Source: Desulfobacterales bacterium (lineage in GTDB: Bacteria; Desulfobacterota; Desulfobacteria; Desulfobacterales; JAFDDL01). From it: a stretch of DNA of 64,000 nt. The notes under the pieces are model-generated. The model did not search any database and was not told the origin of the DNA. It saw nothing but the letters and a program-made list of their open reading frames with translations. The DNA lies in NCBI GenBank assembly GCA_034003325.1, contig JAVEYW010000010.1, positions 1-64,000 of the forward strand, read 5' to 3'. Numbering within the stretch: position 1 is the first letter of the stretch; each line of letters begins with the position of its first letter. Below, one piece after another: positions 27,229 through 36,241 of the stretch. The translations under genes were made by a program, and so were the position numbers.

Positions 27229-29112
27229 TCACGACAAAAAGAAGTACAAGGCCAAAAACACCACAATGGCAAATGTGACCACTATCCGATGCTGAATCAT
27301 GCCCGCATGCAGCATCGACACCCGCCGCCCGGCCGACACCGTTTCTTCGGCAAACCCGTCAATGACACCGTCGATCACCCGCTGATCGTTTTGCGCGCAG
27401 AACCGTGAAATACCCCGGTCGATTACTCGATCCACAAGGAATCGATACAAGTGATCCAGATACCACCGGTTTTGAAATAAATTCAGTAGCGCCGGCACCC
27501 GCGCCACAAACCCTTTGCGCGCTGCCCCGCTTCGACCGAATTCAACCCAGGAAAGCAATCCCCCCATTACGGCCAGTCCCATGGCCGTAATGGGAAGCCA
27601 GGGCGAATGGGAGAAGGGGTAATCCGAGGGCGTCACCGCGCCCCTTAAAAAACCCGCCAAATCCGTATCAAAAAAGCCCATCCCCACGGTGACCCCCGCC
27701 AGAATAATCAACGGCAGAGCCATCACGCCCGCAACCCCATGCAAGTGGGGCGCCTCATTGGCTGTTTCCTCCGGTTTATCCGGCAATAGCATCAGAAAGA
27801 CAAGGCGAAAGGCGTAATAAGCCGTCAAAAACACGCCCACCAGCGCGGCTGCCAGCCAGATGGGATTATTCAATCCGGCCAAGGCCGTCATGATGGACTC
27901 CTTGGAAAAAAAGCCGGAAAACGGTGGCAACCCGGACAGGGCCATGACACCGATCACCAGGCAGATCATGGGCAGCTTCATTCGGCGGCAATGCTTTTTC
28001 CCGAGCGTTTGCGCATCATTGGTGCCAAAGGCATGAATAAACACGCCGGAACAAAGAAAGAGCAATGCCTTAAACCCGGCATGGGTGGTCAGATGAAACA
28101 AGCCGCTAAAGCGATCACCCGCAGCAAGTCCCATTATCATCAACCCCAGTTGGCTGATAGTGGAGTAAGCCCACACCTGTTTGATATCACGGCTCACCAT
28201 GGCCATGGTAGCGGCCAAAAGCATGCTAATGCATCCGACGCTCATGCAGATCGTCATGACCGTTTCGGATTGGCTGAAATAGGGAAACAGGCGCGCCATT
28301 AAAAACACTCCGGCTGCCACCATCGTGGCCGAATGCAACAGGGCGCTGACAGGCGTCGGGCCCTCCATGGCGTCCGGCAGCCAAGTCATCAAGGGAAATT
28401 GCGCACTTTTGCCGATAATGCCGCAGAATATCAGTAAGGCGGACACGGTCAGAAGCAGCGGCGGCATGCGGGCGGCCGATTCAGGGGCATTGATATCCGT
28501 AAAATTAAGCGAGCCGAGGCCATAGAACACCAGCAGGATTCCGAGAAAAAAAGCTACATCCCCGGCCCGCGTCATGACAAAGGCTTTTTTCCCGGCCTGC
28601 GTTGCGCTGAATTTTTCAAACCAGAAGCCGATCAACAGATAAGAGGAAAGCCCCACCAGCTCCCAAAAAATGTAGAGCTGCAATAAGGTGGGAGACACTG
28701 TCAGGCTGGTCATGGCCCAGGCAAATAACGACATCTCGGCATAATATCGCGAAAAACCGGAATCTCCCGCCATATAGCCTAGCGAGTATATCTGAACCAG
28801 CAGGCAGATCGCCGTCACCACGGTCAGCATCAACAGGCTCACCGGATCCAGAAAAAAGCCGAACGGCAGCGTAAACCCTTTTGTGCCCATCCAGCGCCCG
28901 GTCATAACGATCGGCCCGGTTATCTCCCAGTGCCGAATCAATAGGAAAACCGCACTGATAAACGCGACCCCGATAGCGCCGATGGACAAGGCAGCTGAAA
29001 CCTTAGGGCGTGCCCGAAAAAAAATGATAATCAGGAAAAAGGCGGCAAACGGCGTCAACGTCGCCGAAACAGCCGCCATCAGGTCCGGGGAAATAGCAAT
29101 TAAATCGATCAT
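27229..29112 (-). CDS. nuoL: NADH-quinone oxidoreductase subunit L
   Basis: Largest antiporter-like subunit of complex I, about 627 residues from the ATG at 29112; a GTG at 29127 would add five residues. About 16 transmembrane helices. The core has the conserved GSAQFPLMTWLPDAMEG-type loop (KSAQFPLMTWLPDAMEGPTP here), ALLHSATMVAAGVFL and IKQVWAYSTISQLGLM. The C-terminal part holds the lateral helix region and a final hydrophobic anchor. A 117-base gap with a heptamer tandem repeat separates it from nuoK upstream. Confidence 0.96.
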   Translation of the reverse strand: MIDLIAISPDLMAAVSATLTPFAAFFLIIIFFRARPKVSAALSIGAIGVAFISAVFLLIRHWEITGPIVMTGRWMGTKGFTLPFGFFLDPVSLLMLTVVTAICLLVQIYSLGYMAGDSGFSRYYAEMSLFAWAMTSLTVSPTLLQLYIFWELVGLSSYLLIGFWFEKFSATQAGKKAFVMTRAGDVAFFLGILLVFYGLGSLNFTDINAPESAARMPPLLLTVSALLIFCGIIGKSAQFPLMTWLPDAMEGPTPVSALLHSATMVAAGVFLMARLFPYFSQSETVMTICMSVGCISMLLAATMAMVSRDIKQVWAYSTISQLGLMIMGLAAGDRFSGLFHLTTHAGFKALLFLCSGVFIHAFGTNDAQTLGKKHCRRMKLPMICLVIGVMALSGLPPFSGFFSKESIMTALAGLNNPIWLAAALVGVFLTAYYAFRLVFLMLLPDKPEETANEAPHLHGVAGVMALPLIILAGVTVGMGFFDTDLAGFLRGAVTPSDYPFSHSPWLPITAMGLAVMGGLLSWVEFGRSGAARKGFVARVPALLNLFQNRWYLDHLYRFLVDRVIDRGISRFCAQNDQRVIDGVIDGFAEETVSAGRRVSMLHAGMIQHRIVVTFAIVVFLALYFFLS

Positions 29113-29160
29113 AGGGTCTCTATCCACGCCGGTCGATTGTCGACTTCCGGCTCTTGGCTG

Positions 29161-29216
29161 TCAGCTATCAGCTATCAGCATTTAGCTATCAGCTACCAGC
29201 TATTAGCTATTAGCAT
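29161..29216. repeat. Heptamer tandem repeat between nuoK and nuoL
   Basis: Eight consecutive seven-base units of the form YYAGCTA (TCAGCTA TCAGCTA TCAGCAT TTAGCTA TCAGCTA CCAGCTA TTAGCTA TTAGCAT). It lies inside the nuo transcript, 13 bases after the nuoK stop, where the rest of the operon has overlapping genes. Confidence 0.85.
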
Positions 29217-29229
29217 CTCCGGATCAAAA

Positions 29230-29532
29230 TCATTTCAGCAAATTAAGTTCTCCCGGGTCAATCGAACCGCACCGGCGGTGCACCCGGACGATCATCGCCA
29301 GCCCCACGGACACTTCAGCCGCGGCAACGGCCAGAATAAAAATCACAAAGGCCTGGCCTTCCAGTTGCCCCCAGCGCAGGGCCGCGCCCACAAACATAAT
29401 GGCGCCCGCGTTGAGCATGATTTCCACCCCTAGAAGCATCATGATCAGATTGCGTCTGGCCGTCACCGTGAACATGCCGATGAGAAAGAGAACGCCGGCC
29501 AATGCCATCACATGGCTTAACGGTACGATCAT
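29230..29532 (-). CDS. nuoK: NADH-quinone oxidoreductase subunit K
   Basis: Small membrane subunit of complex I, 100 residues with three transmembrane helices. The conserved glutamates of the proton pathway are present in the second helix (MMLLGVEIMLNAG) and third helix (ILAVAAAEVSVGLAM). The length is exactly that of the E. coli protein. Its start codon overlaps the nuoJ stop (ATGA). Confidence 0.96.
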   Translation of the reverse strand: MIVPLSHVMALAGVLFLIGMFTVTARRNLIMMLLGVEIMLNAGAIMFVGAALRWGQLEGQAFVIFILAVAAAEVSVGLAMIVRVHRRCGSIDPGELNLLK

Positions 29533-30059
29533 GATGGGGTCTCGCTTTCTTCTTTCCGCGGCTCACCCGGCGCTTGTCTTCCCAAGGCCAAGGCACCGAT
29601 CAGCGCCACCAGGAGCAGCAGCGAGATAATTTCAATGGACAGCCAATGTTGCCGGAAAAGAAATTCACCAAATGCTTTCGGGCTCGCCATCGCGCTTTCC
29701 AGCGGCACATGATTACTCGGGTCGATAAACGCCAACAGTCCGATCAGCATCAGCACACAAAGGCTCAACGCGGCCGCAGGCACCCATTGCGTCGACGGAA
29801 AATCGGGTTTCCCCGTTTTTTTCATGTTCAGCATCATGACGATAAACAGAAACAGGATCATGATGGCCCCGGCATAAATAATAACTTCAAGCGCCCCCAA
29901 AAAAGGCGCACCGAGCAAAAAAAACAACAGGGCGCTGCCGAAAAAAGACATGATCAGATAAATAACGGCATGCACCATGTCGTGTCGGCTCACGGCCAGA
30001 ACCGTCGTAACGAGAATTTCAAGGCCGAGAATATAAAATATAATCGAATAAAGCGTCAT
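29529..30059 (-). CDS. nuoJ: NADH-quinone oxidoreductase subunit J
   Basis: Membrane subunit of complex I, 176 residues with five transmembrane helices. GALEVIIYAGAIMILFLFIVMML (landmark: EVIIYAGAIMILFLF) is the strongly conserved helix with the pi-bulge region of NuoJ. The C-terminal tail is charged and short. It overlaps nuoK by four bases and follows nuoI after a gap that contains a tandem octamer array. Confidence 0.95.
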   Translation of the reverse strand: MTLYSIIFYILGLEILVTTVLAVSRHDMVHAVIYLIMSFFGSALLFFLLGAPFLGALEVIIYAGAIMILFLFIVMMLNMKKTGKPDFPSTQWVPAAALSLCVLMLIGLLAFIDPSNHVPLESAMASPKAFGEFLFRQHWLSIEIISLLLLVALIGALALGRQAPGEPRKEESETPS

Positions 30060-30143
30060 TTTAACGTTGCGTGTCGAGAATTAAGGGTTAAAAGAATGCT
30101 TGGCTGCTTAACCGCGCTTTGATCGCTTTCAGGTCGTTAGCTG

Positions 30144-30217
30144 CCCAGCCTCCCAGCTTCCCCAGCTTCCCAGCCTCCCAGCCTCCCAGCCTCCCCAGCT
30201 TCCCAGCCTCCCAGCCT
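30144..30217. repeat. Octamer tandem array (CCCAGCYT) abutting the nuoI stop
   Basis: About nine units of CCCAGCCT or CCCAGCTT, with an extra C at two places. It reaches to within two bases of the nuoI stop codon (30219-30221). On the minus strand it reads GGCTGGGAAGCTGGG and then CAGCTAACGACCTG, resembling the start of the composite elements at 53830 and 55666. It lies inside the nuo transcript. Confidence 0.85.
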
Positions 30218-30218
30218 T

Positions 30219-30758
30219 TCACGGCATATTGCTCCTCGGGTTCACCGGCTTATCCTCCCTCTCATGGCTGCCCTTGCCCCCTTCCCGCGTCACCACGCCG
30301 GCATAGCGATAAAAGTTGTACTCGGTATCCTTTCCGCAGTGATTCACCAACAGATCTTCCTTTTCAGCCACGAGGGATAGAATATTTCGCTCGCAGGTTT
30401 CAAAAAAGGGGGTCAACTGAATGGCAGCGGTGGGGCACGCCTCCTCGCAAAGCCCACAGTATATGCAGCGGGCAAAATTGATGCGAAACCATTCGGCGTA
30501 GCGCCTGCCGTCCTCCTGCTCCGCGGACTGCATCGAAATGCAGCTCACCGGGCACACCCCCGAGCACAGATAACAAGCAACGCAACGCTCCCGGCCGTCC
30601 GGATCACGGGTTAAAATGATTCGCGCCCGGGTTCGGGCCGGCAACGGCCGCTTGACCTCCGGATATTGTTCCGTAATGGGTTTTCGGAACAGGTGCACGA
30701 AGGTCGTTGCAAATCCGGCCGCCAGTGCTTTTAATGCGTCAATCGCCGAACTCATCAT
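30219..30758 (-). CDS. nuoI: NADH-quinone oxidoreductase subunit I
   Basis: Peripheral-arm ferredoxin-like subunit that carries two [4Fe-4S] clusters (N6a and N6b). The 179 residues have an amphipathic N-terminal helix and two CxxCxxCxxxCP motifs, [12 protein letters not shown] and [12 protein letters not shown]. Spacing and length are standard. The short spacer to nuoH and the same strand place it in the nuo operon. An acidic C-terminal extension (about 30 residues, [15 protein letters not shown]) is not part of the core. Confidence 0.96.
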   Translation of the reverse strand: MMSSAIDALKALAAGFATTFVHLFRKPITEQYPEVKRPLPARTRARIILTRDPDGRERCVACYLCSGVCPVSCISMQSAEQEDGRRYAEWFRINFARCIYCGLCEEACPTAAIQLTPFFETCERNILSLVAEKEDLLVNHCGKDTEYNFYRYAGVVTREGGKGSHEREDKPVNPRSNMP

Positions 30759-30767
30759 TTCTCATTT

Positions 30768-31763
30768 TCATTTAAAATATTGCATGACGGCCCCGGTCGC
30801 CACGATGTTCACCAGCGCCGCGGGAATCAAGACCTTCCATCCCAGCGCCATCAACTGATCGTAGCGAAGCCGCGGCAGGGTTCCGCGCATCCATATCATC
30901 ACAAATGCAACCAGAAATACTTTCACCATCAACCATACCGGCGGCGGCAGCAATGGCCCCCGCCAGCCGCCAAGAAAAAAAACAGCCATCAGGGCGCCCA
31001 GCACCTGAATATGCACATATTCCCCGAGGAAAAAGAGGCCAAAGCGCATGCCGCTGTATTCCGTATGGAATCCAGCCCCCAATTCATTTTCCGCCTCCGG
31101 CAAATCAAAGGGGATTCGCTTGCTCTCCGCCATGGCGCTGATCAGGAAAATGATAAAGGAAAGCGGCTGAAATAGGATAAACGGGTAATCTGTCTGCGCG
31201 TTCACGATATCCACCAGGCTAAACGATCGGGCCATCATCACTACAGGCACGAGCGAAAGCCCGAGGGAAAGCTCATAGCTGATCATCTGGGCCGCGCCCC
31301 GAATGCCGCCCAGCAGACTGTATTTGGAATTGGCGGCCCATCCGCCGATCGCAACCCCGTACACACCCAGAGAGGATAAGGCAAATACGTATAACAACCC
31401 GACATTGATATCGGTGACGACAAGGGATACCTTTTGCCCGCCGACGAGAATGTCCGGTCCGATGGGAACCACGGCAAACATCAACAACGCCGTGACCGCC
31501 ACGAACCCTGGGGCGAGCAAAAAGAGCGTCTTGTCCGCCAATTCCGGGACAATATCCTCCTTGGTGAGCATTTTGATGGAATCGGCAATCGGCTGAAGCA
31601 ATCCGAATTTGCCCGCCCGGTTGGGCCCGAGGCGAACCTGAAATCTTGCCAGCAATTTTCGCTCCACCCACACCAGGTAAGCCGCCGCCAGGAGCAGCGC
31701 TGCCAGCACGATGCCCAATTTGATCAGCAAAAAAATAAACCCGATCGCCCAATGCCACATCAT
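30768..31763 (-). CDS. nuoH: NADH-quinone oxidoreductase subunit H
   Basis: Membrane subunit of complex I at the junction with the peripheral arm; it lines the quinone-binding chamber. About 331 residues from the tandem ATG at 31760-31763; the frame itself runs back to 31865, but that extension has no NuoH character. Eight transmembrane helices. Conserved blocks are ERKLLARFQVRLGPNRAG, AESKRIPFDLPEAENELG (part) and TEYSGMRFGLFFLGEYVH, the acidic quinone-pocket loop. Confidence 0.96.
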   Translation of the reverse strand: MMWHWAIGFIFLLIKLGIVLAALLLAAAYLVWVERKLLARFQVRLGPNRAGKFGLLQPIADSIKMLTKEDIVPELADKTLFLLAPGFVAVTALLMFAVVPIGPDILVGGQKVSLVVTDINVGLLYVFALSSLGVYGVAIGGWAANSKYSLLGGIRGAAQMISYELSLGLSLVPVVMMARSFSLVDIVNAQTDYPFILFQPLSFIIFLISAMAESKRIPFDLPEAENELGAGFHTEYSGMRFGLFFLGEYVHIQVLGALMAVFFLGGWRGPLLPPPVWLMVKVFLVAFVMIWMRGTLPRLRYDQLMALGWKVLIPAALVNIVATGAVMQYFK

Positions 31764-31907
31764 TCTACCACCATCTAATTCAGCGAAACTGAAAGTTGAA
31801 GGTTTCGCATATCTCTTCGTAGGCCGCACCGCCGTGGAAGGATAATCAGATTCCAGCCGTGTCAAACTCGCCTTTAAGGCTCAAACAGTGACACGGCCTC
31901 CATCTGA

Positions 31908-34391
31908 TCACCCTTCCACGGCGTTGCTAGTGCCGCTGCATTCCCATACCAAAGCCTCCGCACCGGAAATAAAACATACACCGTCTGCCATGTGATTCGA
32001 GGTGCAAAGCATTACTTCCACGGAACCGCTTTTCAGTTCAAGGGTAATCCGGTCCCCGTCGGCCAGTTTCAGCCGTTCGGCATCCCGTGCATTCATCAAA
32101 AGGGCGGCCGGCTTTTCCAAGGCGTGCAGGCAGGGTGAAAGCCGAGAAAGCACCTCGGTGCCGAAGGTTCGGTCCACCGATATCAGCATTAAGCCGGTGG
32201 AAGGTTCTAAACAGGCACGGGTGCTCATCGTTTCGTCAAATGAATTCCGATCGAAAGCGCGAACCGTTGCAAGCAACCGAACGCCGTCCGGCGGAAAGGA
32301 ATTCATTTGCGGCAAATTATTTAATTCCGGCACCGTGTTTCGCATCCACTGCCAGAGTTCTTTCCGCACGGCCGATCGATCCGGCGACAGCGTTTTGTCC
32401 GCCAGGCAGGCAAGGGTCAGCCAGGCCGGAAAACCGTCCCCTTCGGCCGCATTTACCCCGTAATCCCTCGGTGGATGAGCGCCGCCGCCGGTCTGCAGGA
32501 TCGGCACGCCGCCTTTAAACACCGGCGCAATCATCTGCGCACGCGCTTCCTGATTGATAAAAACACCCCCCGCTTCGTATATTGTTTCGACGGGTAACAC
32601 CACATGCGCTTTTTTCAATAGGTCGGAGTGAATATAATCCAACACCACCAACAACGACAGCCGGTCCAGGGCGCGGGAAAGCCGGGCCTTATCCGACACG
32701 AACCGGAAGAGATCACTTTCCACCACAATCAGGGCGCGGACCCGATCCGCCTCGATATCGGCTATAATCTGCTCAAAAGCGTTGGGGCTCATCGACAAAA
32801 GACCGGCGCCGTACGCATTGGGACCGGGCAGAAGATAGAATAATCCCGAGGCCTTTTCCATCACTTTCAGCCCCATGGCAAAATCGGCTGAAAGCGCTGG
32901 TAGGGTCGGGGGAACAACGGCCGTTCCACAAATTATCAACGGGTGCTTGCTTTCGCAAAGGGCCCGGGCCACGGTTTTCATCTCTTCCCAAAAGGCCGGC
33001 AACGGTTCCGAATCGGCACATAGCGCATCATATCGGCTCAACGCGGCGACGCCGACGGTCCGGGCCGCCTCCCGGGTGACGGTATCGGTCATCAGCCGGC
33101 CCAAATAGCGCGCAAGCTGCTGCGGGGCTACCGGCACCTGGTTAAATTCAAAAGGCAATTCAACCGGACGCGGGTCCATCACAACAATATTCGCCCCTTT
33201 TCTGTGAGCCTTGTTCAATTCCAGGGCCAGCATGGGCGCCTCGTTCACCGGGTCGGCGCCGACCACTAAAATGACATCCGCATTCACCACCTGCCCCAGA
33301 GAAACAGCAGTTTGTAAGCTTAAGCCCGATTGCGCAGCTTTTACCGTTGCGCCCAGGGCCGCGTCGATAAAATAGGCCGGTTCCCGCCACTGGTTCGCAC
33401 GGCAGATTTTCAGCAGCATGGCTTGCGTTTCCAGGCTGCTGCGGGAAGCACCGAGTCCGGCAACCGCTTGTGTTCCGAAACCGGTTTCAATGGCTTTCAG
33501 TTTATCGAAAATGTATTGAAGGGCCTCGTGCCGGCTTTCCGGCCGGCCTTCGATCAGGGCCTTTCGAGGTCTGGATTCAAGGTTGGCGTAATAAAAGCCG
33601 TACCGGCCCCGATCGCAGATAAAATGACCGTTTACCGTGGGGTTGATTCCGGCCTCCTGCCGGACGATTTCCCGGTACCGGGCGCTGACGACGGTGTGGC
33701 ACCCAAGTGAACAGTGAATGCAAACCGAAGGACTGCGTTCAAAATCCCATCGCCGGCCCTTATATCGGGCGGGTTTATCCGTAAACACGCCGGTCGGGCA
33801 AATATCCGCCAGATTCCCTGAAAACGGGCTTTCGAGCGCACCTTCCGAAAAACGGCCATAGCTCGTGCGCGACCCGATTCGCAAGACACCGAAATCCCGA
33901 TACCCCGTTATCTCCTGATAAAAACGTGCGCACCGGTAGCAATGAATGCAACGGTTCATCTCCTGCTGAATCAAGGGCCCCAGGAATTGATCCATATAGG
34001 TGCGTTTCAGGCCCGAATATCTTCGCCGGCCGTGACCGCCGGAAATCGTCATCTCCTGCAGCAGACAGTGGCCGCCTTCATCGCAGACCGGGCAATCGTG
34101 GGGATGATTCATCATGAGCCATTCCACCACCTGTTTTCGAAAGTCCATGGCTTGCGCATCCGCAGTGGAAACCACCATCCCGTCGGCCGCATTCACCATG
34201 CAGCTCATCTGAATTCCTTTCACCGGTCCGTCGAGAAAATTCACGGCGCATATTCTACACGCCCCGACCGAGCCGAGGGCCGGGTGATAGCAGAACCGGG
34301 GTATCATGATGCCAAGCTGTTCAGCCGCGTGAATCACTTTGGTTCCCGGAGCGACATCAATTTCCCGATTGTCTATAACGATTCTGGGCAT
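31908..34391 (-). CDS. nuoG: NADH-quinone oxidoreductase subunit G
   Basis: Largest peripheral subunit of complex I, 827 residues. The N-terminal ferredoxin domain carries a [2Fe-2S] site (CYHPALGSVGACRICAV, then a Cys near CMVNA). Next come the His-Cys3 [4Fe-4S] ligands (HPHDCPVCDEGGHC) and a 4Fe-4S set (CIHCYRCARF). A further CIHCSLGC cluster (N7-type) opens the molybdopterin-oxidoreductase-like domain, which fills the rest. The C-terminal ~100 residues form the molydopterin-dinucleotide-binding-like barrel. There is no sign of molybdenum use; the domain is structural in complex I. A 58-base gap separates it from nuoF. Confidence 0.95.
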   Translation of the reverse strand: MPRIVIDNREIDVAPGTKVIHAAEQLGIMIPRFCYHPALGSVGACRICAVNFLDGPVKGIQMSCMVNAADGMVVSTADAQAMDFRKQVVEWLMMNHPHDCPVCDEGGHCLLQEMTISGGHGRRRYSGLKRTYMDQFLGPLIQQEMNRCIHCYRCARFYQEITGYRDFGVLRIGSRTSYGRFSEGALESPFSGNLADICPTGVFTDKPARYKGRRWDFERSPSVCIHCSLGCHTVVSARYREIVRQEAGINPTVNGHFICDRGRYGFYYANLESRPRKALIEGRPESRHEALQYIFDKLKAIETGFGTQAVAGLGASRSSLETQAMLLKICRANQWREPAYFIDAALGATVKAAQSGLSLQTAVSLGQVVNADVILVVGADPVNEAPMLALELNKAHRKGANIVVMDPRPVELPFEFNQVPVAPQQLARYLGRLMTDTVTREAARTVGVAALSRYDALCADSEPLPAFWEEMKTVARALCESKHPLIICGTAVVPPTLPALSADFAMGLKVMEKASGLFYLLPGPNAYGAGLLSMSPNAFEQIIADIEADRVRALIVVESDLFRFVSDKARLSRALDRLSLLVVLDYIHSDLLKKAHVVLPVETIYEAGGVFINQEARAQMIAPVFKGGVPILQTGGGAHPPRDYGVNAAEGDGFPAWLTLACLADKTLSPDRSAVRKELWQWMRNTVPELNNLPQMNSFPPDGVRLLATVRAFDRNSFDETMSTRACLEPSTGLMLISVDRTFGTEVLSRLSPCLHALEKPAALLMNARDAERLKLADGDRITLELKSGSVEVMLCTSNHMADGVCFISGAEALVWECSGTSNAVEG

Positions 34392-34449
34392 AAAAGGGCA
34401 CTCAGTTGTCTATCAGCCGCGGCATCGGTGAAACCCGGCCGCACGCGGA

Positions 34450-35727
34450 TCAAGCGCCAAAGGGGCACTTGCGTTGATGGATATGTTCTTCCACTTCATC
34501 ACCAAAATGTTTCAACAAACTCTCCAACGGTGAGGCTGCGCCGGGCGCAAACGCGCAATAGGCACGCCAGAGATGGCCGCTCATTTGCGTCAGCATGGGA
34601 ATAAAGGCCGCATCCCCATCGCCATGCTCGATCCGAAAGAGAAGGTCCCGAATATAGGGCAGCCCTTCACGACAGGGCGTGCACCACCCGCAGGACTCAC
34701 GGCTGAAAAATTCGATCAGGTTCAAGGTTGCGCCCACCAGGCAGGTCTTTTGGTCCATGACCATAATCGCACCGGTTCCCAGCCGGTTGCCAACTTTTTT
34801 AAGGGAATCAAAATCCATCTCGATGTCATACTGTTCCCGGGTTAAAAAGCCCGTGGACGCGCCTCCCGGCAGGCATGCCTTGAATTCGGAGCCCTCGAGC
34901 ATACCGCCGGCATGGGTTTCGATGATTTCGCTCAACCGAACCCCCAGAGGAAGCTCGTAACATCCGGGCCGTTTGACCCGGCCGCTCACGCAGAAGAGTT
35001 TCGTACCGGCCGCGCCCGGCGTCAAGGCCAGGGATTTAAACCAATCCACGCCGTTTCGAAGAATATGGGGAATGCAGGCCAGGGTTTCCACATTCTGAAG
35101 AACCGTGGGTTGGCCCCAAAGGCCCTTATCCGTCGCATAGGGCGGCGGTTGTTTGGGGTTGGGCCGCTTGCCCATCAGCGCGTTCAACTGCGCGGTCACC
35201 TCGCCGCAGATGTATCGGCCCGCGCTTCGGTGCACCACGATGGAGAGCGAATAATCACTGCCGAGTATCCGCTCACCCAAAAAACCGGCTGCATGGGCGA
35301 TCTCGATTTCCCTTTCAAGAATTCTCGCCGCGCTTTCATATTCAGGCCGAATAAAGAAAATGCCGTATGCCGCTTTTGCCGCATAACCGGATAGAATCAT
35401 GCCTTCGATGATCATATGCGGATCCGCGTGAATGAGCACCCGGTCCTTAAAGGTGCCCGGCTCCATCTCATCGGCGTTGCAGACAATGTAGCGCGGAAAA
35501 GGCGCATCTTCCGCAACGGTCATCAGTTTGGCGCCCGCGGGAAAGGCCGCCCCGCCCCGCCCGAGCAGCGAGGCGTTCAGGAGCGTTTGAATCACATCCT
35601 TGGGGGAACTATTTTCCAGCACGTCGGCCAGCGCCCGATACCCGCCGCTTTCGCGGTATTCCGCGAGCGTGGCGATACGGTCGGGCTTTCGATTCTGAAA
35701 GAGGACCCTGGGATAGTCTGCTGCCAT
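34450..35727 (-). CDS. nuoF: NADH-quinone oxidoreductase subunit F
   Basis: NADH-oxidising subunit of complex I with FMN and a [4Fe-4S] cluster (N3). The 425 residues show the nucleotide loop GRGGAAFPAGAK, the FMN-site segment CNADEMEPGTFKDR and the cluster ligands in ESCGWCTPCREG, with the fourth Cys in YCAFAPG near the end. Its start overlaps the nuoE stop by one base (TAATG). Presence of NuoE, F and G shows a full NADH-dehydrogenase-type complex rather than the truncated 11-subunit form. Confidence 0.96.
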   Translation of the reverse strand: MAADYPRVLFQNRKPDRIATLAEYRESGGYRALADVLENSSPKDVIQTLLNASLLGRGGAAFPAGAKLMTVAEDAPFPRYIVCNADEMEPGTFKDRVLIHADPHMIIEGMILSGYAAKAAYGIFFIRPEYESAARILEREIEIAHAAGFLGERILGSDYSLSIVVHRSAGRYICGEVTAQLNALMGKRPNPKQPPPYATDKGLWGQPTVLQNVETLACIPHILRNGVDWFKSLALTPGAAGTKLFCVSGRVKRPGCYELPLGVRLSEIIETHAGGMLEGSEFKACLPGGASTGFLTREQYDIEMDFDSLKKVGNRLGTGAIMVMDQKTCLVGATLNLIEFFSRESCGWCTPCREGLPYIRDLLFRIEHGDGDAAFIPMLTQMSGHLWRAYCAFAPGAASPLESLLKHFGDEVEEHIHQRKCPFGA

Positions 35728-36233
35728 TACGCGTTTTGATCCTGTTTTGATTTTTCCGGCCGGGCTTCGGCGCTCAGCGTTTCAATAATCTCGTCTACTT
35801 TTTCAGGTGTCAGATGGCCATAGACCTTCCGGTTGATCAGCATCGCGGGCGACCGGTCGCAGTACCCAATGCAACACACCGGCAATAAGGTGAAAAGGCC
35901 ATCCGGCGTCGTTTCCCCCATGGCAATGCCGAGCTTGCGGCTTAAATGCGCCCGAAGGGATTCAAACCCGTCCATCCGGCAAATAAGGGAATCGCAAAGA
36001 TGAATTACATACTTACCGACCGGTTCCCGATAGGTAAAGGTATAAAAGGTCGCCAGTTCCTCGACTTCCAGAGGACTCATGCCCAGAAGTTCGGCCGCTT
36101 CTCCGACGGCCTCGTCCGTGAGCCAGCCGTAATATGCTTGCAGTTCGTACATCACATCCACGGCCAGTTCCCGGGGGTGCAACACCTTATCAATTTTTTC
36201 TTTGAGCCTCTGTCGTGTGTTATCGGGAAGCAT
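35727..36233 (-). CDS. nuoE: NADH-quinone oxidoreductase subunit E
   Basis: Thioredoxin-like [2Fe-2S] subunit (N1a) of the NADH-oxidising module, 168 residues. The helical N-terminal domain is followed by the four cluster cysteines in CDSLIC (C-x4-C) and CCIGYC (C-x3-C). The C-terminal VYGHLTPEKVDEIIETL is typical. It is translationally coupled to nuoF and starts eight bases after nuoBCD. Confidence 0.95.
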   Translation of the reverse strand: MLPDNTRQRLKEKIDKVLHPRELAVDVMYELQAYYGWLTDEAVGEAAELLGMSPLEVEELATFYTFTYREPVGKYVIHLCDSLICRMDGFESLRAHLSRKLGIAMGETTPDGLFTLLPVCCIGYCDRSPAMLINRKVYGHLTPEKVDEIIETLSAEARPEKSKQDQNA

Positions 36234-36241
36234 GCAGTCCG

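Noticed and set aside
30144..30217. Possible CRISPR-like array
   Set aside because: Units are eight bases and contiguous, without spacers; it is a simple tandem array, and no cas genes are present.
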